NCBI GenBank assembly: GCA_963920765.1
Contig: OY987248.1
Location: 21,672,539 to 21,736,538 of the forward strand
Origin: Ulota crispa
Lineage: Eukaryota; Streptophyta; Bryopsida; Orthotrichales; Orthotrichaceae
Length of the DNA: 64,000 bases
Reading direction: 5' to 3'
Positions 10,920 to 23,686 of this stretch are shown here, in pieces (within the stretch, counting starts at the first letter, position 1; every line of letters starts with the position of its first letter). The position numbers and the translations under genes are program-made. The notes beneath the pieces were generated by a model. The model was given only the letters and a program-made list of their open reading frames with translations. It ran no database searches and was not told where the DNA came from.

Positions 10920-12642
10920 CGCTGATAATCTCTCTTGTGCTTCCAATGCATGTGATGCATATTTGGGAGTCACCTCCCTTCTACAGGAGTCACCTTCTTT
11001 CTACGACAGCCACGTGATTCATGGTTGAGTTGTTTATGCTTTTCAGTAGTTCTTTCATAGTTATCACCATTACTTTGGCAGTGATGAATCCCTTTGCAGC
11101 AGTTGTATCACAGTTGTCACCAGTTACAGTGTAGTTGTTTATTGTACTTAGTGGTTGTATTGTAGTAGTTTCCTATGAAGATGTAGTTGTTCATTCTACT
11201 CAATAGTTGTATTTCAATTGTTTCCAGTTATGGTCTAATTGTTTTTTGTACTAAGTAATTGTATTGTAGTTGTCACCAGTTGTAGGCTACTTGTTTTGTC
11301 TTACGGTTGAAGAATCCAATTGACTCTGCCAATACTAACTACAATTTTTGAAACTTTGGAGTAGGTACCCACCGGCGCAACAATCACACCCATTGAGGTA
11401 CACAAGAAGGGCAATGAAGGAGAAATTGCGTTGTGTATTGCAGCTACACAGTTCCTTATATCTTAATCGCAACTACAACTCTATTGAAGACAAACTATTT
11501 AATTAGTAGTACTATCGGCTTTAATAGAAAAGAACAACACTAGAGCATACCATATACAATTCCAAATCAACTATGGTGCAATGTACAACTCTAAGTCAAC
11601 TATGGTGCAACTAAATATGAACTGTCCTAGAAACGTGAAGAGCGAGAGGGATTTGCATGCAGGCAATAATAATATAGTAAATAAAATTATAAATAGAATC
11701 TCAGCAAATGGGGGTCCACAACCTACCAAAACCCAGAACCACTTCAATATGTACAGTAGTTGCAGCTGAGTGTCACATTTAGGCACCTCAAAAAAATTTA
11801 GTGCTCGTAGGAAAATTTTGGGCACCTGCTGGACTTGCCCCACCCCCAAAAAACATTGACACAGATGAAGCAAATGCGTATTAGAAGGATGAATTCTGCA
11901 TAAACGCCATTACTGTCTGACATCCAAATTCAAACAAGTCCACAATCACTGCTAGCCAACTACAAGTGCTGCAATTGTTTTCGAGTTTTTCGTGGCTTTT
12001 ACTATTGAAAAATGACTTGTTTTCAGAGTTATAGATTGTTGTTTTTCTTCTAGTGGATAAACATCCCCATGCCTCTTGGACATGATGACAAATTCTCTTG
12101 TTTGAGCATCACTAATATTCAATAGGTAATCAATTTTAAAAGGAATCTTGAATCATATTGCAAATTTCATACATTAATGTGCTTAACCCTTCAACACTTA
12201 AATCCTTCAACTATATTGCCTTTGAATGTGACTGACTTTTTTTTGAAGGTAGGTTTGCAAGTCACCTAAGAGTTTGTTGGAAAGATATAGTAGTACACTT
12301 CAATGTGCCATATGATAATCATGATGTAGCAAAATGATAAGATGTCTCTATTGTTTGGGTTTCAATAATGTACTGCATAGTTGCAATGGTGTTTGTTATA
12401 TTGGGTGTTGATATACAAATACACAATATGCGCATCCATAAGAGGATTGTCTTTTCTCATTCTTTGAGTGGAGTTTGAGTAAATTGCTCTTTTAGAAAAT
12501 AAAAACTAGCCATTACTTTTGTACATGGGTGTACAATTTTCCAAATTAAAGAAATTCAAATAACATCCCTATGTACTTTCAAAATTTCATCTTTCTTATT
12601 TTAAATCCCCTAAGCACTCTTTGCATTTACATCTTTCTTGTT
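10920..12642. repeat. Non-coding stretch with a degenerate ~75-bp tandem repeat
   Basis: Between about 11095 and 11295 a loose tandem array repeats TGTAGTTGTTYATTSTACT, GTTGTATTGTAGTT and CAGTTGTCACCAGTT elements with a period near 70-80 bp. A short duplication of a CAACTATGGTGCAA stretch lies at 11569-11611. No further exon or transposon end was identified. Confidence 0.5.
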
Positions 12643-12646
12643 TTAA

Positions 12647-13572
12647 CCCCTAAATGTCCAAGGCACCAGATTCTGATGTCCAAAAAATTTCAGGAAACTT
12701 TGAAACCTTGTTGAAGTTATAGATTTTATTGTTTTGAGGTTTTTTTTTGTGTAAAAGTTGCGCATTGAAGTTAGCTTTGCTGTTCAAATTCAACTTCCTC
12801 CATATCTTATTCCATTTGTTTTTGGTGGAAGGTTATCTACAAGCATACATTTTCTGTTGTGAATAGTGTTGTGAATAGTATCATGAATAGTGTTGTGAAT
12901 AGTGTCACATAGCCTATGAGAAGTTGCCACATTGAAAAGACGGGCATCAAGTTGAGAGCAAAAGGTGAAGATTTCCCTTGGGCACTCCCTTGGGCAATAA
13001 GAGCCTTTTTAATGAAATTTTGACATCTAACAAAATCTAAAAGTGCTTTTAGACTAATTTCACTTGGAATGTCTTTGTTATAGAAATTAGGATCCTTTCA
13101 CTATTGAAATTTCTTTCATTCTTAATAATTTTTGGTCAATAATTGAAGCTAAAAATTTCTTTGTATTAGGATGTTGCATTTTGACAGTTGCGTTGCAGGC
13201 TCATTTGTGAAATTGTGGTCATGGATTTGGAAGAGGGGCAATTGGTTTTGAAGTAACAACAATAAACACTAAAGCATCCTAAGTGGTTGTCTCCCAATTT
13301 TGTATCCAAAAGTTGCCAATTTGAATTAGAAGTTTTGGGTAGCTAAAAAAAAAGCAAAAAATTCCATACTCATCATCATTCAATCACAAATGTCTTAAAA
13401 TCTGAGTGGCCATTTTGGATTCTTTTTGGGTAGCGCCATCTAGAAACCTTGAAGTTCAAGATTCAACGGTTACAATTTTGTTTTGATGTTTAATAATGAT
13501 CTTACAAGAACAATTCAAAAACTTCAAAACTACCTTTTGAAAATGAGAAAAACACCCTTGGGCATTTTGGGG
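12647..13572. mobile_element. TTAA-flanked non-autonomous element, 926 bp (subfamily 2)
   Basis: Left end CCCCTAAATGTCCAAGGCAC; right end, reverse complemented, CCCCAAAATGCCCAAGGGTG. TTAA lies directly outside both ends (12643-12646, 13573-13576). The interior is homologous to the element at 32905-33775 (shared CACCAGATT, GGGCATCAAGTTGAGA and AATTTCACTTGGAATGTCTT). The interior also holds a short tandem run of GTGAATAGTGTT-like units near 12858-12905. No transposase frame. Confidence 0.8.
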
Positions 13573-13576
13573 TTAA

Positions 13577-15157
13577 ATCCAAATTATCCAAGAACAAATT
13601 CAATGGACTAGTGTGAACATGGAGCACATTTTTTAAACAAGAATATTCTACTTGTGGTTTAGATAGTGGATGAGAAGTTGCAAGAATTAGTTTCAAGATG
13701 ATAAACCAAGACTTAAAAGGGTTAATACAATAATAATTCTCAAGATATGGATATGATCCGTTATATAGGTTACAATTTAAAACTTTAAGTTGAAAGCCAT
13801 GACTAATTAGTTCTTTCAAGTTGAACACTAGGAATAAATAAAAACTCAAAAACTTTTGAAAATTTGGACTACACCAAGTCTTGAAGGACTTGAACCATTT
13901 GAGGACCTGGGGCATCCTTCCATGCTACATTGGTGATTGGAGGAGCGCTAGACAACAATACTTTTCCCAATTGGTGCTTGTGGAAGCACCTTTACTGTTA
14001 AGTATGTTTGGTGGAAAGTCACCAAGATATCAATCACTTTTGAACTTAAGTTCTCTTCTTTCTTGGTTGACAATCATCAATGAGGGCTATTTGCATCATC
14101 CCTTCCACATGGAAATGCAAAATACAAAAATCAGTAACTTTGACTTTGGATCTTCCACCCACAACTGGTCCTGCTTTTACAAAACCACCCCCACCCCCAT
14201 ACATGGAAAGGAGGCCCTTAGTTGGGGGCAGTGATAGATTGAGAGATTCAAAAATCAATATAAAGTCAATCAAACGAAATGGCAGAAAACTAGTTTTGCA
14301 TTTGAATAAAGAAAAACAAAGCACAGTACAAATATAGTGTAAATATTGGCAATATCTGACGCATGCATATGAAAAATTGGAGATTGGGAAATGCCGGATT
14401 CCAGCTCGTTAAGTTCAAAATCTCAAACTCTCTCCGGACAGTTGGAGATAGCCGGCTGAAATGGACCAAAGGATAAGACTGCATTAAAATAATTTAGGCT
14501 GACTTTGGAATGATACCCGGTACTTCCCCCAATCATTGGTCGAGAGCTTGAGTTGAGAGGCCATACATTCCAGCAAGGTCGTATGCTCTTGCTTTTCAAG
14601 TGACCCCTTCCAGGCTGTTCGAGAATGTTATATTGGGCACTAACATGTAAAACCACAGATCAAGGTACTCCACAGAAAGCACAAAGCTCCACAAGAACAA
14701 GATGACTCTACTCACTTACAACTGACTCCATAGAGCTAATTCCAACCGTCTTTCACAACCTCAACCAAGTTTTCGTACTGCAATAGACATGTTTGCCATA
14801 CAGCCCAAAGCCAAAGCAGTGGCTCTAAACAACACTCCAAGCGGTGAAATCCAAATGGGTTACGGAGGTTTCAGGAATTGTACGACTTGGTGATCGACTG
14901 AAGGCTGACGTACTCATACAACAGAAAAGCCAGCTGAAGCTAAAAGAACGAGCCGAAGTTAATATCCACATAATATCACTACATAATGGAAAGAGTAGAG
15001 ACCAACGCAATTCCCACTCAACAAGATCCACTTCCTAGTCTACTTTGCATAATTTCAACCAACCTTTCCAAAACTAGAGCTAGAGCTAATTCTCACTTCT
15101 CCATCACCTCGACTGCATAAGCACTCCTTTGAGTCAAGTATCATTTGGCATTCCAAC
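13577..15157. other. Intergenic and presumed 3' flank of the DEK gene
   Basis: The part from about 14640 to 15157 has mixed composition and probably includes the 3' untranslated region of the minus-strand DEK gene. The reading frames at 13881-14337 are not recognisable as protein and have no splice partners. No transposon ends were assigned. Confidence 0.4.
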
Positions 15158-18100
15158 TCAGGACGTGATCATATCCTCTGGTTTCTCGTCTTTACTTGCC
15201 TCACCAGCTGCCACCTCCTCCGGTTCTTCATCTGCCTCCGGAAGTTTGCTGATCTCATCTCTGATGAGTCCTTTTACATGTCCCTTATGCTCCGTCAGGC
15301 TCACTCCAAAAATTGCCTCTGCCATGACAGATACCATAAATCAATTATTTCATCAAAGGGTAAATGATCAGCATTTGTACATAAGTGGGCAAAAGCTATG
15401 CAGTCGAAGCATATTTGAACTGAAGGTGAAACATTAGTTGAAACGACGAGGAACCTTAGTTTCACTTCTTACCAAGTTGAGACACAACATCTGTAAACGT
15501 AACCTGTATGAGCAACAAACACAGAAGCCCAGGAGTCAACGCGAGTGAATTATCATAAGCTCCTAGAATATCTGTTAAGAGAGCCTCACAACGTTTTCTT
15601 ACAGAACTAGAAAGAAAATACACACAAACTATGTCACACTTGCGACACGCACTACTGCAACAAACACAGATTGGCAACAAAACCTCAAATGCATCCATAA
15701 CCTCGTAATTGTAGTACTGTAAATCAAATATATTCTCATAATGTAACAGCGCAACAGAACTGCGATTATTCCCACTGCTTTGACATAAACAGGTTGTATC
15801 ACTTTTCAATACACAACGATAAGTACAATGCTGATTCTTCCATCACTAACCTTGTTGAAGTCGGCCTCTCTCAGAAGCTCCCGAATTTTTGACTGCAACT
15901 CTCCATCTGAAGGAGCCTCTTTGCTTTTCTTCGCTTTGCTTCCTTTTCCAGTAGATTTCCTCTTCGTCTCTATAGCAATTTTGATAAACAATTAGATAAG
16001 AGAATCTCATCCCGGTATGAAGCGGTTGCACATACACGGAACAGCTCAAATAAAAACAAAAATACACAATCCCCCTGGGTTTTGTAACTAGTATTAATCA
16101 AGAGGTCATTGACCGAAATCTAACCCACTGCAAATGAATTGCTGAAATGCCTTAACCAATGCATTCTTTCAATTTAAAGCAATTATTTATACAATTACAG
16201 AAAACTGGATACTCTGAAAACCTTTTTCCAGTAGAGCCACAATGTTTAATTGGAATTACGATTTGAACCAAGGATCAAAGGTTCAGTCTTCCACAGCTAC
16301 AGGGAGATCTACAAGAATACAGCCAGCACGACTTGATTCATAAACCTATAAGAAGAAAAAAACTAATAAAATCGGGAAGGCGAACTCAAAGAGTATTACG
16401 AGGGGACAATGAAACGCTTAATAGCAACTGGAAACACCCTATAAAGGAGAAGTTGACGCACATATTCAAACAGAGAAAATACAACGCACCAACACAGATA
16501 CCAACATAAATGTGAGCCGGCTTAAATTTCTACTCTCAAAGACGATACATGATGAGGAGAGGACAGAAAATTACTAACCCTTCTCTTTAGGTGTCTTCTT
16601 TGCTGCATTCTCGAGTGATTTCTTTGGTCTTCCGGGTCCCTTTTTGGAAGACGTAACTAAGGTCTCCCTATCAGCGGCGTCTTCGTTTGACTTCTTCTTG
16701 GAATAGAATCTATCAGCAGACTTTGAATTTGTCTTCAGAGTAACATCAAGAGCCTCAGCCTTCGGTTTCTTTCTTGGAGGTGTAGATTCTTCCTTCTCTT
16801 CGTGTTCCTCATCCTCAACCTCGTTCTCTTCCGTATCTTGCTGAAATTTTAAAGTCAACAACATGAGAGGACTGTACCAACAAATGACTTCAAATTCATC
16901 TTAAACAGCTACGACTGAATTATCTGAATCCTCTGTGCGTGTCGTTCAGTTGCCAGACCCTTTATAAGCACGTGATCTAGGAATTTTGCTTAAAAACCAT
17001 TTATCATCAAAGAATGAAAATTATCAATAAAACAAACCAACACAGAGAACGACCTTGACGGCCGAGCTAGAGTTACTTGCTTGCTTTTTCTCCTCAACCA
17101 TTGACTCTTCTTCGTGGTCCGTCTCGTCCTTGAATGTCAGACGCTTCTGCTCTATCTCTTCTTCTGGAGATTCGCTGTCACTGACCTTCTCTGACCCATC
17201 GCTACCATCATCTTCAGCAGCATTCTTCCTTGCCGTCTTTTTAGATGAAGACTTCTCTTCACCTTTCCGAATCTGAATTTGATCAACCAAAGTCCAACCT
17301 CAGAAAACTGGTAAGTCTTCTATAGTACCAGCATCTAAAGCAAGGAACGAAGATTATGTCACATGTTACCCAGGTTCTCCATGAGGTCGACCTAATATCA
17401 ACCTCAAAAGCACAAACATCGGCCTTCGTTATGCACTAGGGAAAGAAAACTAACCTTGGGTCTACCTGGTCCTTTTGCGGATGATGACCTCTTTCCTGAA
17501 CTTTTCTTCTCCTATTCCAAGATCCCTTGTCCAGGTTAGTAGCAATACAAAAAAATAAAGGAACAGACAACTCGGATGTACACTCACCAGCGACAAAATA
17601 TTGTCAAAACAGTACACCAACAAAACACTCCAAGCCAATGCACTAAGGCATTACCAATCAGACATACAGTGACTTCAAAAAATGAGTCTATGTGGGTATT
17701 TGGGTCAGAAAAGTGACATTGTAGAGAGTATGAAAAATCAAACCAAAAAATTTAAACACAAAAGTTTGAGAGCATGAGGTAACACATCATCTCAAAAAAA
17801 TTGAAAAAAAATTGCTACTAAATTTAAAAAATACATAATGCTAAAGTTGACTATGTACATAGACTCATTTTTTGAGGTGGTATATACAAAGTGATCAAAA
17901 TTTTATCTACTTGTCACAAGCAACCAAAACAACTGAAATTTGACTTGGTATGCTAGTATATAATCTCTCATATTGTTTTGTAGTAATGGCTCTAAAAGTG
18001 TCTTGCACATATTCCCATAATTGTAAAAGATCCGCTTGAGGAGTTGGGTAGGAATTTATACAATGTTTGAAAATTTCCCAATCATGTTCTATAGGATTGG

Positions 18101-21100
18101 GTCCAAAGATTGAGTTAGTCACTCTAAAATAGTAAATAGATGCTCTTAAAATCATTTTTGAACAGTCTTTGCTTTATAATAGGAGCATTCTCATGCTCAA
18201 AAATAACTCCATCAATGTTGAAAAATCTTAATCTTTCCAAACCCAAGTACAAATCTTCATGTAAGATTGAAATATAGTCTTATGCATTTAAACAACCATC
18301 CACCTTCTATAAATCACCTAGACCTCTTGGTGTCATGCAACTCTATAGCATCAAAGACCCTCTACCATGCTTCTTTGTATGCTTCACTCCACAATCGAGC
18401 AAACTTTTATTGTCATTGACCCAACACTAGGCCCTCCCATAGTCCCATTTGCATTAAAACAATTTATTTTCCTCTCATTACTAAAAAAATCTCTTCCAAT
18501 CCTCTATGGTCTAATTTTTGTGAATTGTTGCAAAGCAAGTGCATGTTTCCGTGACAAATAAGACTTTGACACCTTCTCACAATCTGGCATCTCTCAAAGC
18601 CTACTACAGTGTGTTGTCACAAAACCCTACCTCTCTACCCTCTTTCAATACTTCTACTACTTGTGATGTCATTTCTAGCCCTCCAACCATGACCAAACAT
18701 ACTACATGCCGTCTTTATGAAGCAGTAAAAATCTTTGGGGCATCTTGTTTTGGCAATTCTAAGCTACTACAAACTTTCCTCCTCCCTCTATTCAATGTAC
18801 TTTGTGAGAAACCAAGAAATTTTGCAATCTCTCTTATACTCTTATCTTTCATCAAAAGAGCATCAATATCTCTTGTTTTCTATCTTGAAATTGGCTTCAT
18901 CATGCTAATTTCACTTTCTACACAATACAATATGTTCTACAAAGAGACAAGAAGAGAAACCACAAGAAAATTCACCAAAAAACACAAATTCTCTAAATTC
19001 TACACCCATTTGAAGTTGTAAGAATACCGGCCTCAAAAAATGAGTCTATGTACATAGTCAACTTTAGCATTATGTAGCAATATAATTTCAATTTTTTTGG
19101 GATGATGTGTTACCTCATGCTTTCAAACTTTTGTGATTAAGTTTTTTTGGTTTGATTTTTCTTACTCTCTACAATGTCACTTTTCTGACCCAAAGACCCA
19201 CATAGACTCATTTTTTGAAGTCACTGGACATTCATTTCTTGCGAGTGGCCTGTCTCCTGTTCGAAAAGAACCTCCATAGAGAATCTAGAACAAATATCAA
19301 ACTTAAAATGGTTCCACTATTTAAGAGAGTCAACCGTTATAAAATGAAAATTGCAGTTTCTCTTACCTGTTCCTTCACTTCCAACAATCTGTCGGTGGTT
19401 TTATGAGGTTTCTCAAGAAACTCCAACAACTTCACAATAAGATCCTCCTGCATTTGAATAATTGTGTGCCCAGAACTAGACATCAGGAACCTCCGACTTA
19501 CAAGAATAGTGATGTAAACAACACAACTGAAATCTGACACAGAAGTTGTCATGAAACTTGTCCCAAAATTTGTACCCTGCCCATGAGGTTCCCTTATATC
19601 CTGTTGAATTTTTTTTACACATGCAGCTGGACACAATTATTGGACAAAATTCAAATGCCAGAATTGAGTTGTAAAAACTTGATCCCCAAAAATGCACTGA
19701 AAAGGCTCTGAGAATCGAGAAGCATATAACACTACATTCAAATAAGATATGGTACCTTCTTCAGAGTTCTGGATACATGTACATCCAACAAATCCAAAAA
19801 TTGCAGCAAACTCTCCTTAGTATATCGCTCCAGCTTCTCTTGAACTTTTGCTCTCTCTTTTACCTGCTCCATACATAGAACAATACATTAACAAGGGGGC
19901 CAAGAGCCATAAACATTGCAAAGAAACCACAGGTCAAAGCTCTGAGCTCATTTATCTAAGAACTATTCATGTAATTCTAGAATTATTAGATATTTCACTT
20001 AAATCCAGACTATGTAAAACAATGGGAGACCTCCCGATGTTTTGGCAAAATATCAAAATATCTCCTGATATATACGCAAAACATGGGGAGATCTCCCGAT
20101 GTTTTGCATGTATCTCCAAAAAAGTAAAAACCAAATTCTTATTTCTGGATTTTGGAGACAGTCCAGATTTAGTTAAGTATAGCATAGTCATGCAAAAGCA
20201 CTACATTAGCTTAGTACGATTAAGTGAAACTTCTTCGAGTAAAGAGTCCCTAACCACCGACATAAGAATACCTCGTTCTCAACCCACACGTATCCGGAAA
20301 ACTGCAGAATATTCTGCTTCAAAACATTAGCCTGCAAAACACACCTCGCTCCTGTGAGATGAAGGCAGTATTGGAAGGCTTATTACGCACAGTAGAACAA
20401 TATTGATAAATGAGTAGATAATCGTATGAAACATGCGTAGAAGAATCCCAAAAGACCTCGCATAGAGTAGGCATTGTGCTGCTTAAAAATACAAGTAGCT
20501 GAAGCGTAACTTAGGTACTTAATTCTCAACTTGCCAAGATTCCAGGAATACAATGTACGAACAGATCATCACCACACCGGTGTCAAACTCAACAAACTGA
20601 AACACCTAAGAGTAACAAAAACAAAGCAAAGCAGCTTAATATCCTGCATTCATTAGCACATTAAATGTGCAAGCATACACAAAAATACACGCTGAAGGTA
20701 TAGAAAAAACAATTCCAATGCCTCCCCTCACAAAATCCCCTAGGTTGAACTCCGCACCTTTCCTCGCTTGCTGAACAAAACCGAATGCAGTTGACTCAAT
20801 GTCTCGTCATGCTTAGATCTCTTGCTGAGCTTGTACACAACTGCAGAGGCCCCAAGAATAAGTTTTGAGTTGTGAATCAAAACATGATTCAAGTGAAAAC
20901 AAGTGATATTGTATCTACAAGTCAGTTTTAGAATTATATGCTAGAAGGATGATCTCCTAAAGGCCTGTGGTAGATGTAACATCAAATTTAAGAGCTACAG
21001 CTTCGTTTCATAACACTATTAAATCATGAAGATGGGTATCTTCGGTAAAAAAATGTAGCTGAGAGAAGTGTAGCTTGGTGGTCTTTCAATCAAGGATCTA

Positions 21101-22379
21101 ATAATTGCAACTGCAGAATAATCTGCCTTTAAATTGAAAGTCCTGACTTGCTTAAGGAATTTATGTTGCAATATAACGCCAAACTTTTACCCTCACATGC
21201 ATTTCATATTACATCTTCATAACTAGTCTGAATCCTAGGCACTTAGGGGTTACAAATAATACAGCCAAAATAGTGACTTCTGGAATCGGTACAAACAGAA
21301 GAAATCCAACCTACCATTTGGTACATCCTTCAATGCCGTTCCACCGCCCTGAAAAGGTGACAAAAGTTAGCAGTGAGAATCATCACAAGTTTGAGCCCTG
21401 AAAGCAAGAACCACAAAAATATGCAACCTAATTTTCAGACTCAAAAGTCAGGTGATACAAAGCACGGGGGCACCCACGAACTGGAGTAGATACTCGTTAG
21501 TAGAAGAACCAAGGATACCAGAGACATGAAACACCAACTTCTGTTCTTCGAGCATCACAGAAAAGAAGATTAGAGAAGTACACGATTAAAAACAGCTTTC
21601 CTACTCATGTGAACAGTACGTTCAGAACTCAGAGAGACAGAGCACAGAGAGACCCTAGCACCTCCCAAAGATTTCAATGGACGACTGCAGGAACTGCAAA
21701 TCCAGAAAAAATCTGGTTCTCTGAAAAATCGGTCATTTGGAGCGGGAATATACAGACGAATTCAGCAGAGCGTACTTGTAAGATCTGCACCTAAAATGAG
21801 AAACATCTGATTCTGAGAGTTGGAGAATCATAAGGAAACAACTCAACATCGTCAGTAAAAAAGTACAGGTACCTCTTTTATCTGCAACTCTTTCGATTTG
21901 TCTTTCTCGACGGATGCAGTAAACCGGTCAATGGACTTGCGTTCGCGAGTAGGCCTGTCTGCAACAAAAGCAGCAGCTGCTTCCCTTTTTTCGGCTCGAG
22001 GCCGGGCACGTTTCACTGTCTTGGTCTCTTCCACAGCATTACCTTCTGTGGACTTCTTCTTCGGTCTTCCAGGTCGTTTTTTCTCCGGCTCTCCTTCTCC
22101 TTCTTCAACGTCGACCTCTCCCTCGCCTTCCACGTCATTGGCAGCATCCTGCTGAGCGGCAACAACTTTTTCACTTTCCTCAATAACTTCTCCTGCCTCC
22201 TCTTTACTATCACTACCTCTCGTCCGGTCCTCGGACTTGGCGATGACTTCCTCGTCCACACCGCCGGTATCCTCATCGTCGTCATTGTGCTCGTTCCCCG
22301 GGGGGTCCGAGTCTACCACCGCCGTTGTCGGGGCCGGAGCAGGCGCAGGAGCAGGCTCTTGCATTTCGACGTCGGACAT
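15158..22379 (-). CDS. DEK: DEK-type chromatin protein, 12 coding exons, 573 residues
   Basis: Coding exons in order on the minus strand: 22379-21873, 21348-21315, 20840-20758, 20331-20272, 19863-19756, 19447-19367, 17511-17455, 17272-17054, 16840-16579, 15969-15851, 15503-15473, 15318-15158. All eleven introns are GT-AG and all phases agree. Residues 1-169 are an acidic, Pro/Ala-rich tail with an AT-hook-like KKRPGRPKKK (100-109) and the plant-DEK motif RPTRERKSIDRF (142-153). Residues 170-291 form the conserved DEK core with GGGTALKDVPN, VVYKLSKRS, LHSVLFSKRGK, FSGYVW and a SAP-like helix pair ending LEFLEKPH. Two more GRP AT-hook cores sit at about 305-310 and 451-457 in acidic, lysine-rich linkers. 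A DEK-C domain covers roughly 493-550 (SKIRELLREADFNKVTFTDV, then GLIRDEISKL). The family binds DNA and histones and remodels chromatin in the nucleus. No frame break was seen. A decayed transposon occupies intron 6. Confidence 0.95.
17667..19226 (-). mobile_element. Decayed Tc1/mariner element in DEK intron 6, 1560 bp
   Basis: Both ends begin CAGTGACTTCAAAAAATGAG and the inverted arms stay alignable for about 200 bp. The left flank is TA; the right flank is GA, probably a mutated TA. Each arm is itself partly palindromic: its inner edge carries ACATAGACTCATTTTTTGAG, the inverse of its outer edge. The element lies wholly between DEK exons 6 and 7 and leaves both splice sites intact. Confidence 0.85.
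17880..19021 (-). pseudogene. Tc1/mariner transposase remnant
   Basis: On the minus strand, the region 18155-17907 reads a typical C-terminal DDE-domain end: GPNPIEHDWEIFKHCI (family: NPIEnlW), then LLQLWEYVQDTFRAI and a final PSQISVVLVACD stretch. Upstream, frames broken by several stops and shifts give fragments resembling the helix-turn-helix (KSIREIAKFLGFSQSTLNR) and the middle DDE region (a NERKINCFNANG segment resembling the 'sDESkf' region). Family members cut and paste at TA sites. With multiple stops this copy cannot make a working transposase. Its orientation is the same as DEK. Confidence 0.7.
19988..20178. mobile_element. Small MITE-like inverted repeat in DEK intron 4
   Basis: The left arm reads CACTTAAATCCAGACTATG. 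The right arm, reverse complemented, reads TACTTAACTAAATCTGGACTG. Between them the motif GGGAGAYCTCCCGATGTTTTG occurs twice. TA flanks are possible on both sides. Exons 4 and 5 of DEK are untouched. The boundaries are tentative. Confidence 0.45.
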
Positions 22380-23400
22380 TATTCCTCACAAAATCAAAAA
22401 TAACAATCTCCAAAAGCCTCCGCTTTGTACCACTGCAGTTGATTTACACGCCGTTATAACGCCTGCTGAGATTCCCCATGCTCTGTCTCGCTCCCCGAGT
22501 AACCAAAACTCCGACTACTGCAATAAACAAACTCGTCACGTTCAAACTCCACAACAGTCCGAGCACTTAGGGTTTACCAGAAACAGGAAACATCCACAGA
22601 GCTACATCACTAGACCTTCTCTCACAGTTTTGACCTGCAAACCCCTTCTAGAAACTGGACCCTCCACTTTTCTATAGAAAAAAAAACCACGCAGTCGATG
22701 TGATTTAGAACTAGGCGCCAAAAACTAAACTACTTGCTGAAGAAACCAGTTGCATGCCTCTGTTCCGTCGCAGAGGGGAAAGAGCAATAAACAATAAAAA
22801 TAAAGTAAAAATGTATTGCAAATGATATTTGATCAAAAAACAGATGCTAAAGAGCTAGAAGCAATGTACGTTGGAGACGATGTCGCAATGTTGAGGAGGG
22901 GGAAAGGAAGAATGAACATCCAAATTCGAAATGCACGAATGAAGAAAACCTAGAAGAAAGCATCCGTTGTAAGCAACTGGAATGAAAATGAAGACGACGA
23001 CGAGGAGGTAAAGTTTGGCAAAGCGGACCTGGCGACGGAGATGCTGCGATGGATACCGTCGGTGAGCGCCGCAAACGAAAAAAAATTGCAGCGTGGGAAG
23101 GAGAAGGAGGCAATTGAAACTGCGCGAGGCAACGGAAGCAGTCTGTCTGTCTCTGTTTCTGTCTAAAGTTACTCAGCTCCCTCTCACGGACACTCTTCTC
23201 TGAAGCTCCGGCCATGCTGCCAGCCTCATTCCTTTGGTCGGGCAGCGGGCAGCAGGGCTTCGTTCCTACGGGCAGCGAAATCCAGGGAGGGGCAGGAGTT
23301 GGAAAACTCGTGTACTCGAGTAATGTTGTAACTTGCGATGCTCTCTTCATCCCACATTCCATGACGGTAGGGGTTTTGGGATGAACTTGTGAATGTGTGG
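22380..23400 (-). promoter_or_regulatory. DEK upstream region with GC-rich block
   Basis: The first ~300 bp upstream of the DEK start are probably its leader and proximal promoter. A block at about 22860-23340 is much more GC-rich than the surroundings and stays open for 171 codons on the minus strand (22847-23362), Ser/Pro/Phe/Arg-rich with no recognised domain. It could be a leader exon, a divergent promoter or an unrecognised small gene. Nothing allows a choice. Confidence 0.35.
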
Positions 23401-23450
23401 ATGACTAATTAATAATCCTCAATTATGCAGGTTGTTTATGAAATGCTTAA

Positions 23451-23682
23451 CCCTTAAAGGACCTAGGAGCCCTTTGCGGTCAATACAATATTTAGTATTT
23501 TCTTGTATATGGAATGCATTCACATTTTTACTATATTTGAGATCAATAAAGAAGTTAGAATATAGATCAATGCGGTTCTAGTGAGTTAGACAAGATCCCA
23601 AATTTAAAAAAATTATTGGTAGCAAATGCCAGTTATACGGCAGCATATTTACTATGTAATATGTAGAGTAGTCTTTTAAGGG
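23451..23682 (-). mobile_element. TTAA-flanked MITE, 232 bp (subfamily 3)
   Basis: Ends CCCTTAAAGGACC and, on the right, CCCTTAAAAGAC (reverse complement), with TTAA outside (23447-23450, 23683-23686). The interior is the reverse complement of the 230-bp element at 50613-50842; the shared block is TTGGTAGCAAATGCCA followed by a CGGCA stretch. It abuts the next element and shares one TTAA with it. No coding. Confidence 0.8.
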
Positions 23683-23686
23683 TTAA

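Noticed and set aside
13881-14337. Overlapping 85- to 117-codon frames near 14 kb
   Set aside because: No domain, no splice partners, and both strands are equally open; not supported as genes.
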